Shown here piece after piece: positions 46,490 through 56,662 of a stretch of DNA of 64,000 bases (position 1 is its first letter; each line of letters begins with the position of its first letter). The position numbers and the translations under genes were made by a program. The notes below the pieces were generated by a model. It was not told the DNA's origin. It searched no databases and saw only the letters and a program-made list of their open reading frames with translations. This DNA is from Blasia pusilla (Eukaryota > Marchantiophyta > Marchantiopsida > Blasiales): assembly GCA_050084515.1 (NCBI GenBank), contig CM114273.1, positions 17,112,001-17,176,000 of the forward strand. Direction: 5' to 3'.

Positions 46490-47492
46490 CCTTGGATATC
46501 ACACCCATTTTCTGGTGTACCTCAGAGGAGGGTTTTCGAGTGTTAGATCTCTTTGGAGGGATTAGCACCGGGTTAGCTGGTGTTTTGCAGGCATGAGTGC
46601 GAGTACAGCAGTACCTGTATGTGGAGAGTGATGATGTTGCGAGGCACGTCTCACTACGACATGTGGCGCAGTTACTTCTATGTTTCCCGACTTATTGTCT
46701 GCGTCTGTAGTACAGGGGTACTAGAGTTCCCTACCGAGGGATATTTCATTGTTGGGGGCACAGGACTTAGAGCGGGTAAGGACCATTGATTTGGTCATTT
46801 CCGGTTGGCCATGTTAGGGCCAATCGAGTGCTGGACGAGGCAGCGGATTGGCAGACACTCGGTCCAAGTTGTTTTGGGAGATGTTGAGGGTCTTACGGGA
46901 ATTGCAGGAGCACCAATCTTGTTCTCTAGCCTAGATTTTGGAGAATGTGCCGATCTTAGGAGACTCCAGGTCACGGGTGGTGACGAGTGCTCATCAGTGC
47001 GTGCCTGGATCGGCCCAACAGTGTTCTTGGATGCAGCGAGTGTAGGTTCTAGAGTCCATCGCTTGCGTCTATGGTGGAACAACTTGGTGCCCCATGCGGT
47101 GTTACGGAGGGAGTATGCGAGAGTGGAGCGCCCCTCCCATTTGTTAGTGGATTCCATTCTGGATCCAGGTCGTCGATCACAAGCAATGAGGCACAATGAT
47201 CGACCATCGTTGACTGTGGTCAACAGGGTAGGCAGGCAGTGGGTAGCCTTGCCCACGTTAGTGAGTTTTCCCGCTTCCTATGCATACAAGGAGGCCGGTC
47301 CTGGCTTGGTTTGGGATGACCAAGTTCAGCGGTTGGTAGAGCCCAACGCCGACAAGAGAGAGCGAGCGATGGGATTTCCCACAGGAGTGACGGGAGTACC
47401 GTCAGTGTCAGAGGCATCACGACTCCATGTCTTGGGTCAGGCGATGGACCTGAACTGCTTGACATGGATCCTCAGCTTGGGAGTGGCTGAGC
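46490..47492 (+). pseudogene. DNA (cytosine-5) methyltransferase domain inside the retroelement
   Basis: About 330 codons, frameshifted. Motif I is GFRVLDLFGGISTGLAGVL (46,529-46,585), the AdoMet site. DLVISGWPC follows at about 46,790-46,817 with the catalytic Pro-Cys of motif IV, then a stop (CAG to TAG) and a GLADTRSKLFWEMLRVL stretch. The ENV of motif VI is at about 46,939-46,947. From about 46,990 another frame runs open to 47,665: IGPTVFLDAASVGSRVHRLRLWW (motif VIII-like), then a target-recognition-like region, ERAMGFPTGVTGVP (motif IX neighbourhood) and LGQAMDLNCL (motif X). The enzyme would place methyl groups on cytosine C5. Similarity seems closest to DNMT3/DRM, judged by eye. Stops show this copy is dead. 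Confidence 0.82.
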
Positions 47493-47820
47493 AGCGTCGT
47501 ATGAGATTGCGACAGATCACAGTGGTTCCGTTGGTGAGCCCTATGCCTACCGAGACGGTGGAGGCAGTGGCTGGGGCGAGACCTGAGGAGATCTACGCAC
47601 CATGGGAGATCGGGAGAGACACCCTTGGACTTCTTGGGATGTTTTGCAGATACGCCAGGAGATGATAGCCACAACATCGAGCGTAGTTTTGGGCACTGCA
47701 CGTGGAGGAGATCAGAGTTTGTAGTTGGCTGCAAGAGAGCGGCCGAGTGTTGTTGTTCGAGACGGGGTTGCACCATAGCAACCACCGATACCCACGCTGG
47801 AGAGTCCTACCGTAGTCACG
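47493..47820 (+). other. Spacer between methyltransferase and reverse transcriptase
   Basis: The frame from the methyltransferase continues to a stop at 47,663-47,665. No domain was recognised. It may contain the processing site between the two proteins. Confidence 0.4.
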
Positions 47821-48680
47821 ATGGAGACTTGGGAGCCAGATATGGGCCCTAAGTTGACAGGAGGAGAGCGGCGCCGAATACATCAGTTCCTCAGGAGTTA
47901 TAGAAGCTGCTTTGCGTTTAACATGGAGGATTTGGGTACGCTGAAGGGACTGAGGATCCGCATTGAGTTGTCGAGTGATACGCCGATCTTCCGACGATCC
48001 TACAAGTACAGTGATATGGAGAGGGCTCTGAAGTAGGAGCCAGGACTTGGTGGAGCAGGACTAGTGGAGATGTCGCATGGGGAGTATGCATCTGCCACTG
48101 TCATGCCCGCCAAGAAGGATGTGCATGGCAACTCGACGGATAGGCGGATGTGTGGGGATTACCGACCTATCAATTGGCAGAGGAAGTCCGATAGGTATGC
48201 CATGCCCACCCTTGAGGAGATCTTTCATGCGATTGGTCAGGCAAAGGTCTTTAGTTCATTGGATTTACGAGCCGGATACCATCAACTGCCTATCAGATTG
48301 GACGATAGGCAGAAGACGGCATTTTGGGGCATCAATCCTCACGGGAAGGATTGTTTGTACTTATGGCGGTTCTTACCATTTGGGTTAAAGAACGCCCCGG
48401 CTGAGTTTCAGAGGGTCATGGATAGGATCTTGGCTGGTCTGGATTTTGCTAGGTGTTATATTGATGGACATCTTCGTCTTTAGCGCCACGGTTGAGGAGC
48501 ATGAGCAACATCTAGAGGAAGTGTTTCGACGATTGCAATTACATGGGCTAAAGCTACATCCAAGCAAGTGCAAGTTCTTCTACGACCAGATTGAGTACTT
48601 GGGTCATACGATATACCTAGGGGGCCTTGGTGTTCATTAGACGAAGGTAGAGGCTATCTCACGCATTCCATGCCCTACAG
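47821..48680 (+). pseudogene. Reverse transcriptase (Ty3/Gypsy)
   Basis: Fingers and palm: YSDMERALK followed by a stop at 48,034, then HGEYASATVMPAKKD, RMCGDYRPIN, FSSLDLRAGYHQLPI, KTAFWGI, FLPFGLKNAPAEFQ: the standard order of RT motifs. The catalytic box is RCYID followed by an extra G (48,463-48,469), which shifts the frame; downstream DIFVFSATVEEHEQHL and the thumb segment KCKFFYDQIEYLGH resume in the next frame. Copies element RNA into DNA. The minus copy keeps YIDD intact, so the insertion is private to this copy. Confidence 0.88.
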
Positions 48681-48682
48681 GT

Positions 48683-49267
48683 GTGAGCCGTGTTTGCGCA
48701 TTCATGGGATTGGCAAACTTCTATCGGCGATACGTCAAGGGATTTAGCTTGATTGCGAAGCCGCTGAACTTGCTGACCAAGATGGATCACGAGTGGCACA
48801 GGGGGGATGAGCAGGAGCGAGCATTTCAATTGCTCAAGGATAGGTTGACGTCCGTGCCCATCTTGAGGAGATCGATCAGGGGGCGTCCTTTCCAGTTGCA
48901 CAAAGATTGGAGCATGTTGGGGCTTGGAGCGGTGCTCACCCAGCATGATGATGAGGGTAGAAAGTTCATGGTGGCTTACGCTAGCCGCTCGAGCAACGCT
49001 GCAGAGGCGAAGTACAGCTCGTATGAGGATGAGTGCTTGGCTGCGGTGTGGGCTGTCACGCATTTCAGATGTTACTTATTCGGCAACCCCTTTACCATCA
49101 TCACTGATCATCAACCACTGAAGTGGTTGATGGAGTCCGACAAGCTTACACGGAAGCTTGCGAGATGGGCTCTGTTGTTGCAGGAGTATGATTTTCAGGT
49201 GGTACATAGACCTGGGAGGCTCAACCAGGATGCAGATGGGTTGAGTCGTAACCCATGCCCAAGTTAG
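48683..49267 (+). CDS. RNase H and RT connection segment (pol fragment)
   Basis: Open frame of 194 residues. FMGLANFYRRYVKGFSLIAKPL is the connection to RNase H. RNase H carries the three acidic positions: Asp in LHKDWSMLGLGAVL, Glu in EDECLAAVWAV, and Asp in IITDHQPLKWL. It ends with the family-typical HRPGRLNQDADGLSR. This is the longest undisturbed pol piece of the plus copy. Confidence 0.85.
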   Translation: MSRVCAFMGLANFYRRYVKGFSLIAKPLNLLTKMDHEWHRGDEQERAFQLLKDRLTSVPILRRSIRGRPFQLHKDWSMLGLGAVLTQHDDEGRKFMVAYASRSSNAAEAKYSSYEDECLAAVWAVTHFRCYLFGNPFTIITDHQPLKWLMESDKLTRKLARWALLLQEYDFQVVHRPGRLNQDADGLSRNPCPS

Positions 49268-49384
49268 TGAGATGCGACTGGAGCTCGATGGCATGGAGAG
49301 AGTGATGAGGAGTCGGTGCCAGGATGGCACGCATCAGCCTATTTAGGCATGTTGGTTATGGAGAGCCAGAGTGTGTAGACTTCG

Positions 49385-50335
49385 ATGGCGAGGTCTAGTG
49401 GCGAGTCCTTGGACCCAGAGGCCAGTGAGGAGAAGACAAGTGGCCGAGATATTCATGATGATGGAGTAGTCTTGGAGTACCTTCGTACTGGCAGTGTTGC
49501 GAGCACCCTGGATGCTAGAGAGTGGGATCGGATCCTACAACGGGCCAGACAGTTCCGTTGGGAGGGGACACATGTTTTGAGGGTTTGGGAGGATGGCAGA
49601 GTACACGTAGTGCCGCATCCTTTGCAGAGAGCACGACTAGTGCAGCATGCCCATGAGGAGTTGGGTCACTTTGGGGTGAAGCGGACGTACAACTTGCTCC
49701 TGATTCAATATTGGTGGCGAGGCATGTAGACTGACGTTCAGCAATTTTTTGCCACGTGCATGGTGTGTGATCGAGTCCGAGCATCGTTCAATGCTCCGAC
49801 TCCACAGTTGCATCCATTACTGATCATGGGCTTAGGGTATAGATGGAGTTTGGATTTTGCATGACCTTTGCCTTTGACGGAGTGTCATAGTCGTTATGTG
49901 TTGGTGATGGTCGAGCACTTCTCGAAGTGGATCAAGTTGGTTGCATTTCCTGAAAAAGCGAGTGAGGGAGTAGCTTATGCCTTCCTTGACAGAGTGTTGA
50001 GTCATTATGGCGCACCGGCTGAGGTGTTGACAGACCAGGGTACCGAGTTTCATGGTGAGTTCCAGGCCTTGTGTGATCAGGCGCTGATCGACCACCGCAC
50101 GACTTCGCGAGATCATCTTGAGGCGTATGGATTAGCAGAGAGAGTTGTGCAGATGGTGAAGAGGGGTTTACGCAAGTATGGCTTGCAGAGAGGTCACCTA
50201 GGAGATTGGGACCTCAAGTTGCCGTGGTTGGCGATGGGATACAGATTCAGCAGGCAGGCATCCTTAGCGTCTTTTTCACCGTACTTGCTACTTTATGGCC
50301 GAGAGCCAGATTTACCTACGGCCATTCGTTGAGAT
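49385..50335 (+). pseudogene. Integrase, zinc-binding and catalytic core
   Basis: HHCC domain: HAHEELGHFG (about 49,647-49,676) and CMVC (49,756-49,767), with a stop at 49,727. Core: WSLDF (first Asp), a stop at 49,861, then the open frame 49,868-50,332 with LTDQGTEFHGEF (second Asp) and AYGLAERV, whose Glu is the third catalytic residue (family DGQxER). The core ends YLLLYGREPDLP, which is standard for Ty3 integrases. Integrase joins the DNA copy to the target and makes the 5-bp duplication. Confidence 0.85.
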
Positions 50336-50402
50336 GCTGGACCTTGATGACCCAGATGTATGGATACGAGCATGTTCTCAGAGGGCTGAGTTGTTTTAGA
50401 GA

Positions 50403-50879
50403 GTGATGCCCATGGCGTTCGAGAACTTGGCGATTACGCAGCATCGGGATACGTTGAGGTATGCGAACATTCGGGGTGGTGGTTATCAACCAACTATCCG
50501 GAGGTTTCATCAAGGAGATTATGTCTACTTGCAGCAGACGGCACCGACGACGTTGGATGTGACTGCAGGGCGCACTATCTTGAGAGTGCGTGACGTTTTG
50601 CCATCCGGTGTTCTCTTGCTGGAGGAACGCGATGGTACGGTATGGAAGGACCATGTGTGTAATTGTGCGCCATGTTACCTTCCTGACATTGATGGTATAG
50701 TAGATCCGAGCTTAGCAGTAGTTCCTGCAAGCTTGCGTTGTATGTTGTGTGGTTCTGCCCGTGGTGCGGCCACGATGCTAGTCTGTGATGGATGTTTGAG
50801 AGGTTGGCATATGGCATGTCTGACGCCACCTCTCACTAGGGTTCCTCGGGGATGATGGATGTGTCCCATATGTACATAG
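50403..50879 (+). CDS. Integrase GPY/F-like tail and C-terminal PHD finger
   Basis: Open from ATG 50,403 (probably an internal Met) to TGA at 50,853-50,855. FHQGDYVYLQQTAP and RVRDVLPSGVLLLEERDG form the GPY/F-like module. The PHD finger starts at 50,739 with CMLC, then CDGC, GWHMAC and, beyond the premature stop, WMCPIC up to 50,873, with the natural stop TAG at 50,877. The premature TGA stands where the minus copy has Arg, consistent with CGA to TGA. All eight C4HC3 ligands are therefore present in the DNA. The role is inferred: binding of histone tails to direct integration or hold the enzyme on chromatin. Confidence 0.82.
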
Positions 50880-51056
50880 AGGAGATACTAGGTGGGTTTC
50901 AATTCCGACTTTTTCTATGACATGGATGACAAGAAGGCGACTAACGATGGGGCCACATGAGCACCCGGCCTTCTTGCTCTTAGCGTCCGAGAGATGTATG
51001 TCATGGTAGGCAGGGATAGATGGCTATCTGGAGTTAGAGGGACCTAACCACCAGCT

Positions 51057-51063
51057 AGGGGGG
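51057..51063 (+). promoter_or_regulatory. Polypurine tract of plus element
   Basis: AGGGGGG preceded by ACCAGCT, identical to the minus copy at 5,864-5,870. The B block starts next. Confidence 0.65.
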
Positions 51064-51193
51064 CGATTGGAGGTATTTTAGTACTTCTTGTCTCGTTGTT
51101 TGGATGCCATGAGTTAGCATGGGATCGTGCGTGTTTGTGTGTATGTTCGGTGACAGCGATGTATGTTGTGTAGCGATGTGTATGCGCAGGACA
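51064..51193 (+). repeat. B block, 3' terminal repeat of plus element
   Basis: About 130 bp (from CGATTGGAGGTATTTTAG to GCGCAGGACA). It is the inverse of 40,094-40,225 with few differences, which shows that these two elements share one subfamily. Confidence 0.7.
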
Positions 51194-54100
51194 TGGTTGA
51201 CCCTAACCCAACTAACGTGAGTGCGTGTTTGGGTGCAAATCAAGATTGAGAGCGTGTTCTACTAAACGCACGCTTCCACAACATTAAAGATTTACGTTCA
51301 AGGAGAGTAGGTGCACAACAGTAGAGGACTCAAAATTTGATGTCATGTTTGCTTGCTTCTAATGTGCCGCCAAACTTGTGTTTGAGAATTTTTCTCAAAA
51401 TGCATATCGCGCTTTAAATTTGGGAGCTCGGTACATGGTGTGGGCATAAAGTCTTCATTTGCTAATCTTTTTGAATAAAAACATGGTATGATTTCTGGTA
51501 ATAGATTTCATTCAATCAAAGTCACAAGGGTGAAAATTTTGTTTATGATTGATATGATGAACCTATGATAAGCTATGTTAGTGTAATCAAAATGGTTGTG
51601 TCTGATTTGATACACAGATAAATTTACGAATGTATTTCTCAACATAAAGAAACTTTACTTAAGCTTTCAAATACTTTGCTTCTGATGATTGCCTTAAGAT
51701 TTTCTTGTGTCATATATGTAACATCTCGAGTCTTGTAAGACATCATATTAATTTTTTTGGAAATTTTAGCGTTGTCTGGAATCAAGATCATGTGTTACGT
51801 CAATAGAAATCTTCAAAACTATGGTCATTCTTGAGAAGCAAGTTTCTCTACAATGAACAAATTTGACCAACCAAAATATGAATCTCTATATTCATGAATA
51901 AGAATGGTGAAGTCCACTATGCACACAAGAAATTATACTTCATGTTGAACTTCATTCATTCACTCCTAGCCCTCAAGAATGTATTTGCATCAACATAATA
52001 CGAGGTTAACTACCTCAAATCCTCTAGTGATAAATGTGATTTACCCGTTCTATGCCTTTGCCCTTTGCATGGCTTGAGCCCATAACTTGAGTCCTCCAAA
52101 GGATTCATAAGTGATGAATTACTAGAGGACTAATTATGGAGCCGTTCTCTTTATGCGCTACAGTTATTTTTCTTTTTGAACTCTATCTTGAGCCATACAA
52201 TTACAATGGCTCAAATAAATTGACTCCATACGAGCATCTACCAAAATATTAGACGAGCGCCCTAAACTTAGCATTGTGCAAATATATATCCTTGGCAAGT
52301 ATTTTAATATATGCAATATTCAACAAAGTATACTTATGCAAGTATATTGGTTTATGTAATATTCAACAAAGTATACTAGTGCTTACCTTTGCACTTAGAT
52401 TTTCATCCCTAACTTCATGTAGGTATGCATCTAATCCTATCAAATTAATAAAAAGTATACTTTAGGGTTTTGAAAACCAAGTTTCAATCTTCTTTCAACT
52501 CTCTCCCTCAAATAGAATTTGTCTTCATATAACATCCAGATATGGAATAGGTATGGTAAGCCTTTTCGAGGGTTCAATTCAACAACTTACTATTTTCATA
52601 TGACTATTTTTTTCTACATTGAAAATTTCACCACTATGTTTGTTTTTCATCATAGGAAGGAAATCATATGGATGAGGAGTGTGTGATACTTGACTCTCAA
52701 GTATCAATGCATAATGCCAAGTTGATCTCATGGATGCCTTCAGAGATCAAAATTTTGATTGTAGCAAAATGAGATGAGATGGAAAGAGCAGAATTGAATT
52801 ACAATTCTCCATATAGTATGTCCACCTTAAAAGAAAGTGGAAAAAAGTGGCCAACTATTGTTGCAAGAATAGGATGAAACAACCCATTTGTGTGGGCAAG
52901 CATGCAAGAAAAAATGGAGTACTCTTGAGAAAGATTTCAAACAAGTAAGTAAAGTTGGTGGTAGCAAATTGTTATAATGTAATGCATGTGATTAAATATA
53001 TTTATTTCACAATTTACACTCATGTAAGTTTTGAGTACAACTTCATGATTGGGAGCAAAAGGAAAAAAGTGGCAAGTTATCTTATTATGATACTTGCATG
53101 TCCAAAAGGATCAGAAAGCATCAGAAAGCATGAGGTTTACCTTCAAAATTTGATGAAGTCTATTACAAGGTCCTAGTAGTTTGGCTTCCCAAATGACAAG
53201 ATGTGGACCTTGAAAGCATGGGAGTGTCAAGCTTTGATACTTTAATTCTCTTTGATCTTACTGCTAAATGTAAAATGCCGTCCATGAGTCCAATACTTTC
53301 ACTTGTGGCTCCAAGTACATCAATATGACAAGGGGAAGGTTTGTTTTTTTCTTACTATCACATATAATGGATTCACAGGTTATTACTAATTCATTGATTG
53401 TTTATACAGAGGAGGAGTCATTTGAGATCCCAATGGGTGCAGAAGGGATCCTAACCAATTGGCCTACACCTTCTCCTATTCAAGGTTCTTATAATGCTCT
53501 TTTCTTTTCAATTGTGGGAATTTGCGGCTACTTGGAAGATTTCTTTACTTATTTTGGATAATATTCACAATAATAGGATAGTTGCATTGAACTGACAACT
53601 TTTGTGGTGTTGTGTAGCAATGTAGATTCCAACACTTGCCATGACATGCTTGCAAAGAGCCTCATGATTTCTCCTTGCATCAAGTGTTGTTTCATTGTTT
53701 GGAGGATCGTTAAGACCTCGTGCTACTTGGAAGATTTCTTTATTTATTTTGGATGATATTCACAATAATGATAGATTTGAATTTGGAAATCTCTACATTT
53801 TTCTAGAGGATCTCTTCTTACTAGAACATTATCAACGAAAAGAAATGTAAATGCCATGGATCATGGTAAAATACACTAAGGAGAGGACATGCATCGTGAG
53901 ATAGTACTTGCAATAGCATTTGTCATGAATTGGAAGCACAAGAGAGCAGGATAACAAAGGAGGGACCTCCTTTGTCTAGGTTGAAGAAGAAAAAGGTGAG
54001 GAGAAATAATTTTAGTTATAAGAAAAAAATTGAGAGTTAACAAGACTCTCTCCTTGAATCATGGATTCTCTCTAGATCTAAATCATTCATGATTGAAAAA

Positions 54101-54200
54101 AATAGAAAAGAATAATCGATAATGAAGTAAACCCAGTGAAAATTAGAAAGAGAAAAAAAACACATTTAATAGTAAAAACGGGAAATAAATATTCAATTAT
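51194..54200. other. AT-rich DNA, no gene seen
   Basis: Only short frames. There are two direct repeats: an AATATTCAACAAAGTATACTT-type unit twice between about 52,313 and 52,376, and a 50-bp unit (CTACTTGGAAGATTTCTTTA onward) at 53,528-53,577 and 53,723-53,774. No domain was recognised. Confidence 0.4.
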
Positions 54201-54365
54201 ATGATATGAGAAAGGAAAATTATTGGAGAAAAAGATGTACTAAACCCGGAGAGCAAGTAAGGAGAAGTTGGAGTAGGGTGGAGAAAGCATTGGTATTTAA
54301 TGAGGCATGGGAGTGGGGCCCGGGGGTAAGGGAATGGAGGGCCGATGGGGGGAAGAGAGTGTGGG

Positions 54366-54442
54366 AACTGGTTTGCCCTCATAAACTTCCATTATGGAAA
54401 CTTCCGTTTTCCATGATGGAAGTTTGTGAGGGCAAACCAGTT
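54366..54442. repeat. 77-bp foldback, arms about 34 bp
   Basis: AACTGGTTTGCCCTCATAAA and following bases pair with the inverse ending at 54,442, with about two G-T or single mismatches and a loop of some 8 bases (near 54,400-54,407). The arms contain TTCCAT/ATGGAA, so smaller hairpins can also form. Confidence 0.85.
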
Positions 54443-56220
54443 GGAGATCACCGTTATAAGGAGAGGCTAAAAAATTTTACTTTAAGAATGCTTGTAGGAA
54501 TCACAATAACATAAAATGGAGGGAAATACTTTTACAATTTGGGAAATTAATTCAAGTTGAAATCATGTATCAAAATGAGTGAAAAAAGAAATAAATATCT
54601 TAGGAAAATTTATTATTAAAAAAATTAGGCTCCTTTAAAACAATAAACCCCACATACCAACCAATGGCTACCACTCTTCCTTGAAGTATAATATAATATT
54701 ACACCAAATGGATGGATTAAATGTAATGGAAATTTCTTGGCTATATGTTGGGTGGGGAAAATATCTCTTTATCCATGGTTTTACTAGAGGATTTTTTCCA
54801 CTTGGAGTTGCAAAAGTTTTAATGAATAAATGTAATAACCTTAAAAGACCTGTTGCATCTCCATTGCAAAAATATTCCCTGTGGCTACTTGCAATTCAAT
54901 ATAGTTTTAGGTGTCTTTCATTTAAACTCTAATTCATACTAATTCTGCATGCATGAATTGAATCCACTAGATTTATGGTCTATGTCTTCAATCTACAAAC
55001 TAAAGTACCCTTAGGGCATCTTCACCGTGGAGAGCTATTGAAAATTTTTTTATAGGTCTCCATGGAAGTGGGAACACGTCCACGAAAATACAAGGACTCC
55101 TTCCCATCGTCCAAATTTGTTCCATAGTTTAGTGTGTCTAGTACTAATACGACATACATAACAACATTATTGAAGTCGAGTATGTAGTTAGTGTAAGCAC
55201 AAATTTGGATCACATAGAAATAATTCATACACTCCCTCATAATTGGGAATCATTAAAGGGGTTTTCATGTGGCTTAGTAGAGTCACTTTTTCCATTTACG
55301 GACTATAAAGTTACCTCACTTATATTGTGGAATATGCTTTCAAGAGTTTGGTGGGAGTTCAATTTCAATTCTCCCCCTTTCCAACCCCGCTTTGTGAAGT
55401 GGAGTGAAGATGCTCTTAAATCTACATATTCCATGTCATATAAACCCCATCAAATTCCAATTGTACCATAAATTGTTCTCCACTATGAAGCTTCCCAATC
55501 AAATGATCCAAATCGTACTTATCAAATTTCTTGGATTGAAAGATATGAAAGCCTATCACACACTACTACACTTAGTCATATCGGCTCACAATTTTTTTTT
55601 GCATTGGATGAACTGGTTTACTTTGATCAAAGATATGAATCATATTGAATCCCAATTGATCATCTTACCCTTTGATACATGTAATTCTCTGTTGCAATAT
55701 GTTTATTGTGCACGAAGAGGTCAAACCTATTTTTTTGACCCTCAAGAGACATCCACCTTGAGCCATGCGAAGTGGAAGACTTAGTTTGGGTCTCCAAGAC
55801 TCAGTGAGTTGCGTGTGTTGCATGGATGAGTTGGCAAAGTTGGGCCACTTGGGCAATGGCATGTGGTGACTTGACTCTCCCTCAAAGGCTATGTAGTATC
55901 TCTATACATAGTCCTATCTTCCAAGTTTCCTACCCACCTATTAATGTGTCCAAATTACTCATAGACACTAGAGTAAGACGATTAATACTTTCATGCATTA
56001 GGTATTCAATTGCTTATACCTCGAGGCCAATCTCACCCATGTTAGTCTCAAGGCTCTCGGCCTATCACGAATAGGCCAAGTTCCTATCCAATCACCCAAG
56101 GCTTTGAACTAGAATGTGAGCTAACTCGCCCTTATTATCAATGCCTTAACCCACAAGTGGATTCAATCCTTGATCCCAAGGCATACCTTAAGGCTCTTAC
56201 GCCCATCTTGGCTAGCCTCT
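54443..56220. other. AT-rich DNA, no gene seen
   Basis: Frames up to 126 codons occur (for example 55,404-55,784) but show no domain and fit chance in this composition. Confidence 0.35.
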
Positions 56221-56231
56221 TGTGACTCGCA

Positions 56232-56280
56232 TGTTTCTTGTAGTTTTCTTGAGAGAGTCTCAAGAAAACTACAAGAAACA
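56232..56280. repeat. Perfect foldback, 23-bp arms, 3-base loop
   Basis: TGTTTCTTGTAGTTTTCTTG and three more bases (56,232-56,254) are exactly inverted at 56,258-56,280 around GAG. Confidence 0.9.
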
Positions 56281-56609
56281 TCCTTTCCCTAGTCTTGCGA
56301 CTTGTTTAGTTTAGATTTAGAATCCACCTTGGTACTATCTCTCCAAGGCTTCCCCACTTTTGACTCGTGATCATGACTCGACATTCAATCATGCTAATTT
56401 CCTAAAACCTATTTTCAACATATCTTTCAAGAGAATATTTCTGACCCATTCGTACTTCCTATAGAGCATTTTGTGATGAGTTTTTGAGAAACATCAACAT
56501 GACTTTTGATGGATTATTTCCAAATTCACAAAATAGGAACAAGGACAAAACTTCAAATTTAGTTGCCGCAGTGTCAAAATCATAGAATAGTATACATTAA
56601 AAAAATATA

Positions 56610-56662
56610 AAAGAAGTCCTAGCCACGTCTTTATGTGCGAAAGACGTGGCTAGGACTTCTTT
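56610..56662. repeat. Perfect foldback, 22-bp arms, 9-base loop
   Basis: AAAGAAGTCCTAGCCACGTC and two more bases (56,610-56,631) are exactly inverted at 56,641-56,662. Confidence 0.9.

Larger units (their letters stand above)
43520..51193 (+). mobile_element. Ty3/Gypsy retrotransposon with methyltransferase and PHD modules, 5' rearranged
   Basis: Plus-strand copy, starting inside gag and interrupted by an 890-bp TIR element (43,567-44,451), then gag 3' end with zinc knuckles, protease, spacer, cytosine-5 methyltransferase, RT, RNase H, integrase, PHD finger, polypurine tract and B block. Module order equals that of 5,724-14,404. Long frames survive in each module, but stops and frameshifts lie in nearly all, including an inserted base in the RT catalytic box. 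The 5' terminal repeat and most of gag are missing on this strand. Confidence 0.85.

Noticed and set aside
46805-47665. A single 286-codon protein
   Set aside because: Only the part from about 46,990 is the methyltransferase frame; the first 60 codons are out of frame with the motif IV reading of the same DNA, so the start is an artefact.
48463-48469. Programmed frameshift in RT
   Set aside because: It falls within the catalytic YIDD box and the other copy has no shift, so it is a mutation.
50724-50879. PHD finger as part of a neighbouring host gene
   Set aside because: Present at the same position in the minus copy and in the 18.9-kb fragment, always just before the polypurine tract.
55404-55784. 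126-codon frame in AT-rich DNA
   Set aside because: No domain, no homologue recognised, low-complexity hydrophobic content typical of chance.
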